From: Marinilabiliales bacterium
Lineage (GTDB): Bacteria > Bacteroidota > Bacteroidia > Bacteroidales > SZUA-534
Assembly: GCA_003512955.1 (NCBI GenBank)
Contig: DOTG01000008.1
Span: 1-64,000, forward strand
Length of the DNA: 64,000 nucleotides
Reading direction: 5' to 3'
Shown here: positions 16,216 to 31,200 of the stretch, one piece after another
Position numbering within the stretch: position 1 is the stretch's first letter
Layout of the letters: each line of letters begins with the position of its first letter
Program-made: the position numbers and the translations under genes
Notes under the pieces: model-generated
The model's input: only the letters and a program-made list of their open reading frames with translations
Told to the model about the DNA's origin: nothing
Databases searched by the model: none

Positions 16216-19200
16216 TTATTTATGTGCAATACTAAACCGGACCTGATGAATCTTCTGATTGTTTGACAGGATTATATAGTAGGTTCCTGGCATCAGATAG
16301 CATTCATTTTCCAGATTTATTGACAAATATCCATCGATAAGTTGGTATTCCTTTAAGAATAGGGTTTTACCCAACATGTCGATTATTTTTATTTCGATGT
16401 TGGAATTTTCCTGATCAATATACGAAATATTGATGTTTGAATTGGTTGATGGATTAGGGTATACCTTCAACGTAGATTCAAATAGGTATGATACTCCCAC
16501 ACTAACCGTAGAACTGAATGTATAGAGTCCATCGAAATCGGTTTGTTTTAACCGGTAATAATAAACCCCTCTCGGCAAATTGTTATCTGACGATTTGTAT
16601 TGTCTTTCGACAACGCTATTTCCAGCACCCTTAATTTGAGCAATGGCTGTAAACGATTCTCCATCTGTTGAACGTTCGAGCGTAAAGTAATCATTGTTGG
16701 TTTCAGAAAGTGTAGCCCATGAAATAAGCACATCATTGTTGTATTGAACCGCATCGAAAGCAATTAATTCAATGGGAAGCGGATTGATACCTGACTCAGA
16801 AGCAGGAAGTACGGGACTGTAGGATGTAAATCCGGTACCAGTAACATGACACATGTTTGCCCCATCGCTTATCCCTGTATTTGTTCCCATTTGTACCCAT
16901 TCACTACCATCGTAATGTGCAAAAATCAAATCATTTAAATCCACAATCTTACTGCGGTCCATATCCTTAAAGTAAAGGGTCACATTTGGTGTTGATGTCC
17001 CATTGCTACGGGTAATATCCCAATACTCAATCCGGCTTACCCCATTTACTGAAGGATTACAATTTGTACAAGGATAAGTTGCAAACGGGTTTTGTGCAAA
17101 TACATATTCTACAGTAAAAGCATCGGTAACCAATGAAGGTGCGGTAATTTCCAATGGTGCCCAAAAGGTTGAATCTCCCAATGGGAAGCTAAATGCATCG
17201 TTCCCTACTTTCTTTGCCGGACCATTTATGAATGAAGAATTGCTACCTGAACTTGAAGTAGCATTATCATTAAATGTCAATAAATTTAGTGCAGATGTAA
17301 ATAAGATTCCATCGGTTAAAGTGAGCGCAGTATTGATATTTGCCGGGCTTGAAAAGGTAAGGCCTGTTGCACCCGTGTTGTTGAGAACCAATGTCCCAAA
17401 ATTATGTGTTGCTGAACCTGAAAGGGTTTGAGCTAAACTACCGTTAAAGGTGACTGTTCCTGTATAAGGGGCAAATGTTCCATTGTTGCTCCAATTTCCT
17501 GAAACTGTAATTGGATAATCCAGGTTTGTAACACTCAAACCTCCCGCAAGGATGGCTAAGTTATTATTTACCACCAGTGCACCACTCAAGTTAAAGGTAG
17601 CTGTTCCATTTATGGTAAGATTATAGAAAGCCTGGCTTCGAGGAGTAATGGATTTTGTACCCGTATTGTTGGTTAATATCACGGTACTGGTTCCAGCTGT
17701 GAAAGTCCCTGTTCCGGCAATTGACCAATTTTCTCCAACGCTGATGGTACTGTTTCGTCCCAGCAGTGAACCGCCAGTTAATGACAACCTGTTGTTAATA
17801 GTCAGGTTATGGTTTGTTGTACCTCCATCGGAAGAAAGATCGACAACTCCCGCACTTTGTGTATATTGGTTTGTGGCCTCAAGGTTGCTATTCAGCAAGG
17901 TAGTAGCATTTCCTGTGAAAGAAATGTTATAGAACGAACTGCCACCTGCATTAATGATATTGCTACCAGTCCCATTAAAGTAAACGGTCTTTGTACCCGG
18001 TGTAAAAGTCCCTCCGGTGTTTGACCAATCGCCACCTACATAAATGTCGAAACTATTTGAATTCAAATTACCGGAAGTTAGGGTGATGTTATTGTTCACT
18101 TGCAAGTTTGCCAACAAATTGTAGCCTCCACCACTATTAATCTCAACATTATTGAAATTCCCAGTTCCTTGTGTGACGGTGTATGTACCTGAAACTGCCA
18201 TTAATTGGACGGTGGAATTATCCGCGTTAAATGTTCCTCCGGAATTGGTCCAGCTTCCGCCTGTTGAAATATTTGGTGAACCGGTAACTGTAAATGTTCC
18301 TTCGAACCATATATCTTCGTCCACTGAAAGGTTTTGGCCATTTACGGTTAATACTGCACCGTTTTCAATGGTTATCCTTTTGGCAGAAGCCGCAGCATCG
18401 GAAATAATTGGATTATAGGCATCCGGAGAAATTGTTACATTATTGGCGCTTCCGGGAATACAGTTACATAACCAGTTGGCGGGGTTGTGCCAGTTGTTGT
18501 CGGAGCCGTTGCCGGTCCAATAGGTTGAATTAATATTAGACCATGTCAATAGACCAGTTATGGGATCGGCTGGCATTACTGCATCATTTTCATAGTTGAA
18601 CACTCCCAAAGTACCTGATGCATCTTTGAAGTTAGCAACTGTGGTACCTGTTAATCTAGTGACATTGTATGTTGGACCACTGTTAAAGGTCACATTGTCG
18701 ATGATTTCATCGGCGGGTTCGCTTGGCAGGGTGTTTTCAAGGGTTAAATAAGTTCCTCCAGCTTTCCCGTTAGAGAAAATACCATTGGAAAGATTATTTC
18801 CGGCTTCAAGCGTTGCTCCGCTCTTTAAGTAAATCCCATAAGCATCCATGTATTCGAATTGATAATATTGAGCCGCAAAATTACCAAGGTTTTCCACAGT
18901 AAATGAATAAGTCCCGGAAGTTTGGCGTGTAATAATGGCCGGATTGAATTTATCGGTTCCGACTGCTTTAAAGGTACCGCCATCATAAATGGTTGCAATT
19001 GCATTGGCGCCCATTTTTAACGTCCCGTTTGGACCTATCAGGAAGTTACCTGTTCCTGTAACATACAGATAATCGGTTCCTGTACCATCGCCCATATTCA
19101 GGCTTAGTTGGTTCTGATTAAAGGTTCCGGCAGAAATTGTGAAGTTTCCATTTATTTTCATATTGTTATTTAAAATGGAATAATTCACAGCGGGTGCATT

Positions 19201-22200
19201 TATAGTTACATGGTGAAACGAGGAAGTGCTGTTGTCGATAGTACGGGGACCCGTTGTGGCATTAAATGTTACCAATCCGGCATTTGGGATGAATGAACCG
19301 GCATTGCCCCAGTTTCCGGCAATGGTTATGGAGTAATTGGCAGCCGAAGCATCAAGTGTTGAACCTAAAGCAATGTTCAAATCGTTACGGATGGTTGTGC
19401 TTCTTGCCAAAGTGTAAACCGTGGTTCCTTCAATATTTAAATTGTAAAAGGTTTTATTGCCATTATCAATGGTTTTTACGGAACCATCACCGTTAAAAGT
19501 AATGTGTCCGTTGTTGGTAAAAGTGGCAGTATTTGGAATCGTCCAATTGCCCTCAACCGACACATAATCGTTGATACTCTTGACTTCTAAAGTTCCTGAA
19601 CCAACGATTTCAAGGTCGCCGGCAATTTCTAAGTCTGGATTGCCACTGTTATAGTCTGTTTCAAGGGTCAAACGGGCTCCTGTATTGATAGTCAGTTTTT
19701 TTGCCAATTGGCCAGAAACTGTTAGTTTGGGTTTATTTGTAACATTAGCAATAACTACATTTTCAGCTCCTGTGGGCACAATGTTAGGGCCAATATTGGC
19801 AGTCCAGTTGGCTGCATTGTTCCAATTGGTGCTGGCCGAACCATTCCATGTAAGAACTAATACTCCTGTCCAGTTAATCCGGTTATAATCGTCTTTCTCA
19901 TACAATTGGCCGGAGAATGGGCCAGTGGCTTCCCAAAATTCCAATGTTCCACTGTTTTGAGTTTTTTCCACGTTATTTGATAAGGTTCCGCCGGGTACGG
20001 TTGGGAAACTCACATTATAGATGTAGTTGGGAGCTACAAAACTTTGGGAGTTCTCGATAACTAAAAATTTACCGTCATAAGAACCGTTGGTAAACGTACC
20101 ATTACTAAAATTATGAGTTGCATCAATGACTCCGGTTGAAGTAACCCGGATACCATTGATATTCATATATTGGAATTGATAATATTCTGCATCAATCGTT
20201 CCATTACAGGTGAAACCATAACGGCCTCCATAGTACATATTGTTGGTAACAATAGCATTTTCCGACCCTGTTCCCACTACTTCAATAGATCCAGCAGAAC
20301 CAATGACAACACTACAGCCGTCGCCGGGCATTAAAATACCGCCTGCCCCAAGTATGTAATGGCCATCGATGTTGATGTTATCGGTGGAGTAATTACCTAA
20401 TGCTACCCTATACCCATTTCCGTTAAAAGTACCAGTGGTGAGGATGAAGTCGCCATAGGAGGCAAAATCACTTTCCAGCGTAAAAGTAGCTCCACTATTA
20501 ATGGTAATACTGTTCAAATAGTTTGTGTTTGACGAATAGTTATAATTGGTACGGATGCGTGCACTTCCTGAGGTTTTGTTAAGCAGGAAAGTTCCGCTGT
20601 AGGCAAATGAACCATTTTCGGCATATAAATCGCCACCGATAGTTGAGGTGTGGCCGTTGGCAGAATAAATTCCATTTGTGACAATCAAATTTCCTCCAAT
20701 GGTTTGATCTTTATTATTTGGAGCAGAAACTGTTCCTGAAAGTTTATCCAGCGTGATACTATAGAATGGGTTGGCGGAGTTGTCGGCCACATTGATTGTT
20801 TGGTTGCCATTTCGGTTGAAAACAACTTCACCTTGCCTTGGAATAAACAGTCCTCCCGTAGCATTGTTGTTGTTCCAGTTTCCTGTAATGCTAATGGAAT
20901 AATTGTTTGTGGTAACATCAAAGGTTGCTGTATTAAAATTCAGATTACCCTGAATCTCAATATCGCCACCCAGAGTTTTGGTATTTGCATTGGTTAGGGT
21001 CAAATTTCCATACCTTACATTGGTGCCGCCCCCTACAATCTGGTTCCCGTCGCCACGGTAGTCCACAGTTGTGGATGTTCCCAGATTAGATGCTACAAAC
21101 CCTGTAGGAAAATGGTTAGCACCCGTAATATAAACTGTTGCACTGTTTTCAACGGTAAAGGTACCCATGCCCGAGGTATTCGTAATTAGTTTATCCAGGA
21201 TATCTAAACGGGTTACTCCAGCCGCTACCGTTAAATCGCCGGTGATATCAAGATTTCCTGTTAAAGTCAATACACGCCCAGTACAAGCAGCGGTTAAATT
21301 ATGGAATGTTGAAGCTGTTACAGTTTGGTTTCCTACCGTGCGGTTGAAGGTCACGGTACCCGAGCCAGAATAATTCCCTGTACCTGTCCAGGTAGTTCCG
21401 CTGAAGGTATGGTTTTGGTTACCATCGTTAAAAGTTGCTCCCAGGGCAATGGTCACATCGCCAAGGAAAGCAATTGAACTTCCTGGATTAGCCTGTAACA
21501 TTGAATTAATAGTTGTGGTTCCATTAATTGTACAAGTTCCGGAAATGTATTTAGTTCCGGTACCATTCACTGTTACATTATAAAAATCGCCATTCGTGAT
21601 GGTTTGGTCAACACCCCCATTAAAATTTGTAGTACCTGTTCCGGGGGTATATGTTCCCTGATTATCGAAATTACCACCTAAATTGAGGGTATATGATGCT
21701 GTATTGGGAACCACAGTACCATTTGTGATTACTAAACTGCCCAAAATATTGATGGTACTTCCACTTAGGTAGAAGGTGGTTGCAGTATTGTTGAACTCGA
21801 CATTATAAAAATTAGAAGTCAGGGGAACAATGGTGACATTGCCGCTACTTGAATTGAAGATGACCGTAGCATTTCCATTTATAAATGTGCCATTTGAACC
21901 CCGGGTCCAGGAACCACCGCAGATGACATTGCTTTCATTATGCGAAACAATCAATTTCCCGAGGGAGGTCCCTTCACCAATGGTAATATCCCCAAATGCG
22001 GTAATGTTAAATCCCCCATCCAGTTCCAAAACCCCGGATGTAATCCGTAGTTTTTTACATTCACCGTTTACATTCATAATTGGGTCATTGGGCACACTTC
22101 CCGGAATAATGGCATCAATTGTACTGCTTGGCACGCCATCGGACCAGTTGGCTGCATCATCCCAGTTGCTGTTTGAGGCTCCTGTCCAAACTGTTTCTAA

Positions 22201-25200
22201 CACGCCGGGCCATTGTAATTTACCCTGTGTGGCATCGGCAAGAATTGCAGGTGGCCCTGCCGATAGTTCGTCTTTTTCATATTTATAACTTCCCAGATTT
22301 CCACTCAAAACACCACTAAATGTAATATTGGGCGAAGATACCTGACGTTTTACGTTGAAAACCCCGGTTACCGGAGCAGTGGAACAGTTGAATGTTACAT
22401 CAATAATGTTTCCTCCGGCATAGGTTCCTGCTTCCAAATTCAGGTAACAGGCACCTGCAACGTTGTTGATGTTTGAAAATGTTCCGTAGGAGAAGTTATT
22501 TGTTGCATGTAGCGTGGCGTTTGATTGGATGTCGATTCCGGCATTGGCCAGATATTCAATTAAGTAGTATTTGGCCTCGATATTCCCACGGTTTATCGTA
22601 ATTGCTTGCCCTCCGGTTGTGGAGCGTGTTATAGTAGCAACTTCGGTTTGGTTGTTTCCAACAATCCTTAAAATAGCTTTTGACGGATTGCTGGCATTAT
22701 CAACCAGCATGGAACAAATCGAGGTCTGATTCTGGAATTGAAGTGAAGCATTGGCATCAATATCTAATATACCTTTGACGGTAAATATTTTTGGATTGGC
22801 AGTATTGTAGCCAAAAGTCAATACATTTCCGTTAAGTTTTACATGAGCATCTTCATACAAATTGATAGTCCTTCGGATGGTTGTGGATGCACCTATAAGG
22901 TTATAGATATTGGTTGAACCTGTATCGTCGCCAAAATTAACCACCCAGAAAGTTCCCGTTCCATTGTTGATAGAAACATCTGCCGGGGCATTAAAGGTTA
23001 CCAAACTTTGGTCGTTATGTGTAAATGTACCTGTATTGGCATAATTCCCTCTTACCGTTAAGGCAAAATACGCCGAGATATTATCGTAGTTATTCAATGT
23101 TGAAGCAATGATGTTAAGATTATTTACATCCCAATTGCTATACATCCGTTTGGTGCCGGTACCGTTTATGGTTACGTTGTTGGCTGTAAACGAGGGTGTA
23201 TTGATGTTCTGGTTGCCCCCATCAAAAGTAATATCAGCAGAGGCGGTGTTCCATGTACCGCCGGCAGTATTTGTTACTGAACCATATATGGTGTAGGGGA
23301 ATGCTCCCATCGAAACACTGGCGGTGGAACTAATAGTGAGTGTTCCATTAAAATCGGCACCATTTGAGATGAATGATACGGCATTGGTTCCTGCAAAGTC
23401 GATATTTGTAAAGTAATTATCGGAGGCACTTGAGCCTGGGTTTATGGATTGAGCACCGCTTCCCGATACTGTTAAGGTTGCTGAGTGTCTGTATTTTCCG
23501 CTATTTGCCCAAGTTGCCCCATTGAAGGTGATATTCCTGCCAGAGGTTACGGTTATATTGGGGTTGATGGTCGCGTTGCCATTGATAAGTACCGTACTTG
23601 CCGATCCCAATATTTTGGTTCCAGTTCCTGAGAAAACAACATTTTCAAACCGTAATTGGTTGGTATTATTGATAGCCTGATCGACTCCATTAAACGTAAA
23701 GGTAACCCCGGGGGTTGGTGTATAGTCGTAGATGGCTGTAGTGGCTCCACCTGTAATGATGCTCTGGCCCGCATCGGTAAAAATACAAGTACCCATGTTT
23801 AAGTTTCCTGCAACCCGGAGAGTTGAGATTCCATCGGTAGTTACTGTTTTTGTATTTTGATAGGTAAGCATCCCATAGGTAATGTTATTGTCGGTATAGA
23901 TGGTTTGATCGGTTCCGTTAGGAGCCCTTAAATAAACCGCGCTATTGCTATGGATGCTATAAGTTGTAAAGCCTTTAGGCATGGCAACATCGGTGGCAGA
24001 AGGGGTAGCATTGTACAACCGGGCATTGTTTTCCATTGTAAAGGTTTTGCCAACCCCTGTACATGTCATAGTTTTAGGAAGAGAGTAGTTCCAAGGATCC
24101 ATTAAAAGATAAATACCATTTTTTACGGTAGCATTTCCTGAGATTGATAGATTATTGTTCATTACTTTCCAACTACCTACAGTTCCACCGAATTCGATGT
24201 TGTTGAATCCTGTAATATCGGTATCAATGCCCCAGTCACCACCAATATGGGTCAGTTTTGTGGTTCCTGTACCCCAGACTATTTGTTGGCCGCCGGTTGG
24301 GAATGTTATGTTTCCGGTTAAAATAAGGTTGGCACTGTTGGTTGCCATGTCTAAGACCACATCGGTATGGCTAATGATTAAACTTCCGGTCACTTTTAAA
24401 TCACCGGCTTCGGGCACCTTGTTATAATTGGTGGTGCTGTTGTTTTGTAGATATAAATTTCCGTAGGACCAAGCGGTACTGTTTTTAACAACCTGGTCGC
24501 CCCCGGCATATCTGTAAAATACGTTGCTAGAGTTGGACATAGAAATTGTCTCAAAACCAGTAGGGAAGTTATCTACCCCACCCAGGTATATGGAACCATT
24601 GTTGGTAAAAATATTAGAAGGTACGCCACCGTCAATCACATAGGTGCTGAAATCGACCCCGCAACCGCTATTGACCACAACATCGCCCCAAATCTCGCTG
24701 GCTTTATAAAATGTTTTGGTTCCTGTGCCTGCAAAGGTAACTTTGTTAAAACGGGTAGTGGTGGCACCAGTATTGTCAATTTGTTGATTTCCACCATCAA
24801 AGATTACCATTCCATTTCCGGTTTGGGTAAATGAACCATTGTTGATCCAGTTCAGAGCCAAATAAAGTTCGTTTTCTAGCCCATTGAGTGTTGTTGCAGC
24901 GCCAATGGTCAAATTTCCATTTACCTCAATGTTTGTCAAAAGGGACAACGTGTCTGTCCCTGCTTTTGTAAGGTTATAGAAAGTTCCGCTTGAAACAGTT
25001 TGTTTAGCTCCGTCAAAGGTAACTGTACGGGTTTTTGGTACAAATACCGGAGCTGAGTCTGCCACCATCAGCCAATCGCCACCAATAGTAATATCGCGTG
25101 TTAATACATCAAAGGTTCCTTTTACAAAGGTCAAATCGTTGTTGATATCCAAATTTGAACCAAGAGAAAAAGTGGCTGCTTGCGAGGAGTAAAGTTGTAA

Positions 25201-28200
25201 ATCGTAAAATGGATTGGTTGCCCCGGCTGTAATGGTTATGGGTTCGTTATTCGCCTCTAAATTTATTTTTCCATTACCGTGGGCAAATGTTCCAGAATTG
25301 GTCCAGTCGCCGTGAACAGTTATTTCGCTGCCAGCATTTAATACTGAAATAGAACCTCCGTTACTTACAACTACGGCTCCGAATACCTCTAAGTCGTAAC
25401 CATTATCTAAGGCAATGCCAAGGCCGGCACCTCCATCATTGATTATTATACGGCCGCATATTTCATTAGCGTTTAATACTGTTGCTACTGGATTGGGACC
25501 CACATAGTTGCTTTGGTTCAAATATACATAGTGGCTGCTGTCGTAAGGTGATGTACCGCCTTCCCAGTTTAGGTCATTGTGCCAATCTGCAGAAACATCA
25601 CCCTGCCAGAAGAACCCATTGGGGTAAGTCCAACGGACAAAGCCTGTTGATGGGCTTGCGTCATCTGTTTCGTAAATTGGTCCTGCCAATGATCCAATGC
25701 AGTCCTGACATTCCACATATCCATTGTTTGGGTCGGCAGGTGGCACATCTCTTTTGATATTTCTGTTGGTAGTACCTCCACTATTGAAAGTAACTTGATC
25801 CATGGTCAGATTCTCTACATTATCAATAGGTAGCCCGTTTAAATCAATATAAGCGGTAGATGTTGCCGTACTTGCTCCCGAAATAAAGATTCCGTTGCTA
25901 AAATTGTTGGTCGAATCTAAACTGCCTCCGTTAATTGTTATACATCCATTGGTTCCAGCACCTATTCCTTCGCACCGGTAATATCTGGCATGAAAAACAC
26001 CACTCGATTGTGTAACATAAAAAGTACCTGCTGTTTTAGTCAGGGTTGCGGCATTCCCTGCAAGACCCACCAATTTAAAGGTTCCCCCTTGATTTCGGAT
26101 GGATTGGTTGTTATTGGTAAAAATCACATTGGAACTTTCGTTTACAATAAATTCAGCTCCTGCGTTGATGACAATTTTTGTGTTGGCATCATAAACAGTG
26201 ATGTCGTGGCTGTTTAAATTAAACGCCCCTTGATTGATGGTAAAATCATAGTTGCTATAAAGGGAAAAGTTATTTAGAAGCTCGTAAGTGGTACCCCCAG
26301 TGGCATTGATGGTTAGAGATCTGAAATTTACACCGGTCCCCGGATCAATTTGTTTGGCTCCACCAGTGGCATTGAATATGACCTGGGCGCTTGCATTGTT
26401 TGTTTGGGTAAAGGTACCCGAATTATAGAAACTTCCCCCGATAAATATTTTGTTGATACCGGTTGTAAATGTTCCACTGAGAATAGTAAAGTCGTTGTCA
26501 ACATCTAAATCGCCAGATACTGTAAAATTGGCTGAAAACTCAATGTTGTAAAAGTTTTTGTTCGTGTTTTCATCGGCATGTCCAGTGGTAATAGTACCTC
26601 CACCATCAAACCGGACCAAACCCTGGCGTGCTTCGAAAACTGCTCCGGCGGCACTCATATCCCAGTTCAAACTGACTAAAATGTTGTTGTTTTCGACACT
26701 GTTCACATCTAAGGTTACCCCGTCGTTGATGGTCAGGTTACGTTTGACGGTCATTTGGCCATCGTGCAGGGTTTTTATACCTGTACCGGCAAATACCACA
26801 TTCCAAAAATCGGATGCCCCGATGGATTGATCGGCACCATTAAAGGTTACAGTACCTGTATTCAAATGATAAAATGTCCCATTATTGACCCAATTTCCGG
26901 CTACTTCAAAATTTACATAGGTGTTTCCATCTCCAATAATATAAGCATACACATTTTGCCCATTATTGGTCCAGTTTCCGGTTACAATAACACTTCTGGT
27001 TGGTTCAATCACAGCAGGATTGTAAAGGCACCGGAACATTTTATTTGTAGTGGTACTAAATGTAATATTATGGAAGGTCAATGGGTACGCACTGTAATGC
27101 CGTATTTCCTGGATGTCGGTTCCGTCAAAAATTACGGTTCCGGTTCCCGGGATAAAAGCATTGTAGGCTGCGTAAGTGTTGCTGTTCACATAAAAGTTTC
27201 CTCCCACATTCAACTGGTGGTTATTCAAATCAAATATGGAGGCGTCGGTAGTTAATATCAGGTTCCTTTTTATAACAATATCGGTGTTTGCTGTTACGGT
27301 TTGGTTGCCTGCTCCTGTATTTTTAGTGATGGTGACATTGCCAAAATAACTATTGATATTTGATTGGATAGTTTGATCGGCTGTTGTGCCCGTAAATGAA
27401 ACCGTGCCCCCAATATCCTGGGTAAAAACCCCACTGTTTTCAACCGTCCAATTTCCGTTCACGATCAAATTACGTCCTTTGGCAGCAAAAGTAGCTCCCG
27501 TTTTTACAGTAAAACCACCATATACAGAAAGGTTACCTACCGGGCCTGAAAGTGAATCAATACCCGTGTTGGCAATTTCAAGATGTTGGAAATTACTTGG
27601 GTAGATGGTTTGATCGATGCCATTAAACACAACCGTATCGGTTGCAGTAAGATCTGCTACCCTTGTATTTGCTGTGCCTAATTGCCAATTTCCTGCGATG
27701 TTGATCGTAAATCCTGCTGCCCTAAAGTAAGGGGTGGCAGTAACTACTAAAATATCACCATTGATATTTAGGTCCCCCGTAGCCTCTTTTATATACGTAT
27801 TGCTTAAAGCAATATTTCCGTAGGTTACACCATGTGGAATGTATTGGGTGGCAGTGTTATTGGTAAAATGTACGGTTCCGTTCGTTAAGTCAACGGTTCC
27901 CAAAAAGTTATTTAAAACAGCCGTTCCAACGTTGGTTGCTGTGGTGCTTAACCGGCAATTTTGCCCTAAAGTTAAATTTTGAGGAGTACCGCCGATGCTG
28001 TTGTCGTTTAAAACAATATCCAACAAATAACTTCCGGTACTTCCACAAGTGGCCGTAAAATTCCCTAAAAGGTTCAGGGTTGCTCCCGAAGTAATCGTTT
28101 TTGTACGGGTAGCCGAAGGAGATGCCAAAGTAAAGGCCAGGTTGGTCAGGTTGTAAGTGGCTACTCCCATGGTTTGTATGGCATCATCGGCATCTAAGGT

Positions 28201-31200
28201 AAGGGTGCCGCCAGCAGTCATGTCAATAATGGCAGCCGTAGCATTGGTAATATTGCCGTTTATGGTAAAGTCATATCCGGCTAGGTTGAATGTAATTGGG
28301 TCCGTTTCAAAACGGATATTTCCTACTACATTAATAGTTCCATCTGCGGTTCTGTTATGGGCATTTGCATTTTGTGCATTTTCAAGATACAGGTTACCGT
28401 ATGTTAATCCGGCACCACCACGAATGACTTGATCCATATCCCTGTCGTATAAAACTGAAGAATTGGTGGCCATGTTGTAAGCCGCGAACCCGCTAGGGAA
28501 TCCATTATCATCGCGCACATATAAATTGAATCCTGCTCCAAGGGTAAAGGTTCCCGTACCTGAAAGGTTTGTGTTACTGTTAATAACCAGATAACCTGAT
28601 TGAATAGTCACATTTCCATTAACCGATACATCTAATGAGGAAGCGGTAGTAATATAGATGTTCCCAGCAATGTTTAAATCCGGTAAAAGGGCAAAGCTAA
28701 GGGTTGGGTTGTTACTGGTAATATTTCCACCCTTCATGGTAATGCTACCTGAAAAATTACAGGTGCCGTCAATGGTTAAATTGCTTCCTATCTCGTGGTT
28801 GCCGGTTCCATCAGCAACGGCTCCGGTATTTATAGTCAGATACCGTGTAGTTGTTATATCACCAGTCACTGTTTTGGTGGAAGCCCCGTTAAATGCTAAA
28901 TCGTAAAAGGTAACATCTCCCGCCAGGTTAACGGCTTGGTTACTTGTTCCATTAAGTGTAACTAAAGCGGTATTGCTGGTAAAACGTGCAGTAGTGGCAA
29001 CACTAAAGTTTCCGGCAACATTAAAAGCATCATCTGTCAATTGTACCTCTTTGGTATCGGATACGGTGAAATCGCCGAGGATATTCGTTGAAAATGCCAC
29101 TGTTGTAGAAGCAAAATCGACAGCCCCGGCACCAGAACAAGTTACATGGTAAAAATTAATAGCTGTTGCATCGGTGGGTGCAATGGTAGAAACTGTTCCA
29201 TCGAATACGATGGTCCCTGAACCCGTACGCACTCCGGTACCTGTTTCGGTCCAGTCGCGGGCCACGGTATGTGACAAATCACCATCGTTGAACACGGCTC
29301 CATTTTCAATTATCACACTGCGGTTAACATCCATTGAAGTATGGGCAGTTGTGATAGTTCCCGTTTTAAAGGTAACGGTATTAAAAGCGACGATATTTCC
29401 ACCATTTACTTTGGACGAAGGTCCATAAAAATTGACATTAGCAACATTCGATGACGAAGCCCTTAGGTTTGTTGAACCTGAATTGTTGAAGTTCCCATAT
29501 ATATTTATCTCATGAATGGCAGAAGAGCCCACCGTTATAGCACCTCCTGTTTGAACCGTAAGGTTTTCACGTGTTGTAAGGTTACGTATGGTGGCATCGT
29601 TTCCGATAATCAGGCTGCCTGAAACACCATTGCCAACAATCAGTTCCAAAACATCAATATCCCCATTCAAAGTTACATTATGGCTATCCATAATTTGGAA
29701 AACTGCTGATGCATCGGTAAAATGCCCTGTAGGGTCTGCATTCCAAATGGCCGGATTTAAAAAGTCCCCACTGGAAACCGTATAATAGGTAGAACCCGGA
29801 TAAGTCCAGTTGATAAGTGTTCCGGGGTTTCCGTTGTCGTTATCGAAACTTTCCCCCGCGCGGGTTCCGGTAGCATCTACAAAATTGATGGTTCCGATTC
29901 CGCTGGCACGGTTTACGTTGTACCCTGACGGGTTGTTAAAAACAGTATTTGTAGCTGTTACGGGGTTGTTTGTCGAAAAGTTGGCTCCTGAAAGTTGCAG
30001 GCATTGCGAACTGTTGCAATTGGTTCCAAAGGTTCCATAGCTAAAGTTGTCGGCGGTTCCATCGGCAGTGCCTCCGGTAGCCACGGTAATTCCATTCCCG
30101 GTAAGGTAATCAACCGAGAAATATTTCATTACTAATGATGCCCCTGAGGCATTGTCGATATAAAAACGGTTTCCTGTTGCTGATGCGGTTAACGTTGCTA
30201 AGTTACCTGCTGTTCCAACAATAGAAAGAGTTCCCGAATTTTGAACCGATTTACTTGCGGCATAATAAGTTAAAACAGCATTTTCGTCAATTTGGAATTC
30301 TCCACCGGCAGCAATAGTAATATTCCCATACACATCAAGGTCTTTGGTATTCATGTCTAAAGTAGCCCCATTCCCAATGCTGATATCGTTACGTATATAA
30401 TCGGTAGATGAAGTCAAAATATCGAAACCTAAAGTTGTTTTATTAGAGGTAGCACCCAGGTTTAGATTGTAAATATCAAAAATTGTTGGTGTACCATCGA
30501 TGGAGTGGGCCACATTTCCTGTTATGGTAAGATTTGTATATCGGATGGTATTGATGTATAAATCGAGATTTCCATTTACCGTTAAATTGCCTCCTACGGA
30601 AAGAGCGTGGATAACATCTACATTATTGGTATAAAGCGACCCACTGTTAATAAATACACTTCCGGTAATTTGATGCGCACGCGGAGTTGTGTTGTTACCA
30701 ATATATACTGTGGCATTGCTGATGTTTAAATCGCCACTTAAAGCCAGGTTCCCGGTAAAGGTTTTGGTTCCGGCAGTCGAAAAGGTAACATGATTAAAAT
30801 TGGATTCTGCGCCAATATTTTGGGTGCCTCCGTCAAAGGTAAAGGTTCCTGTCGAGGCAAGGGTCCCCGCGTTTGTCCAGTCAACCAAAACGGTATGCAC
30901 AAAAGCACCGGCATCAAAAGTAGAACCTGTTCCAATATTTACGGAGCCTTCCATGTCAAAAGCAAAACCGGCTGTAGTGGTATTGCTTGATGGATTAATG
31001 GTGAAGTTGTAAAGCTGGAATGCGGTTGGGGTTCCCGAAAAGGAATGGGCAACATTTCCATTCACTATTAGATTCGTCCGGCTATCCCCATCGTACCATA
31101 AATCGAAGGTGCCGTCAATTATTAGATTGCCTGTAACTGTTAAGCTATTTGTATAGTTTGAAGTTCCATTTGTAAAAGAAGAGCCTGATGCTACATTAAT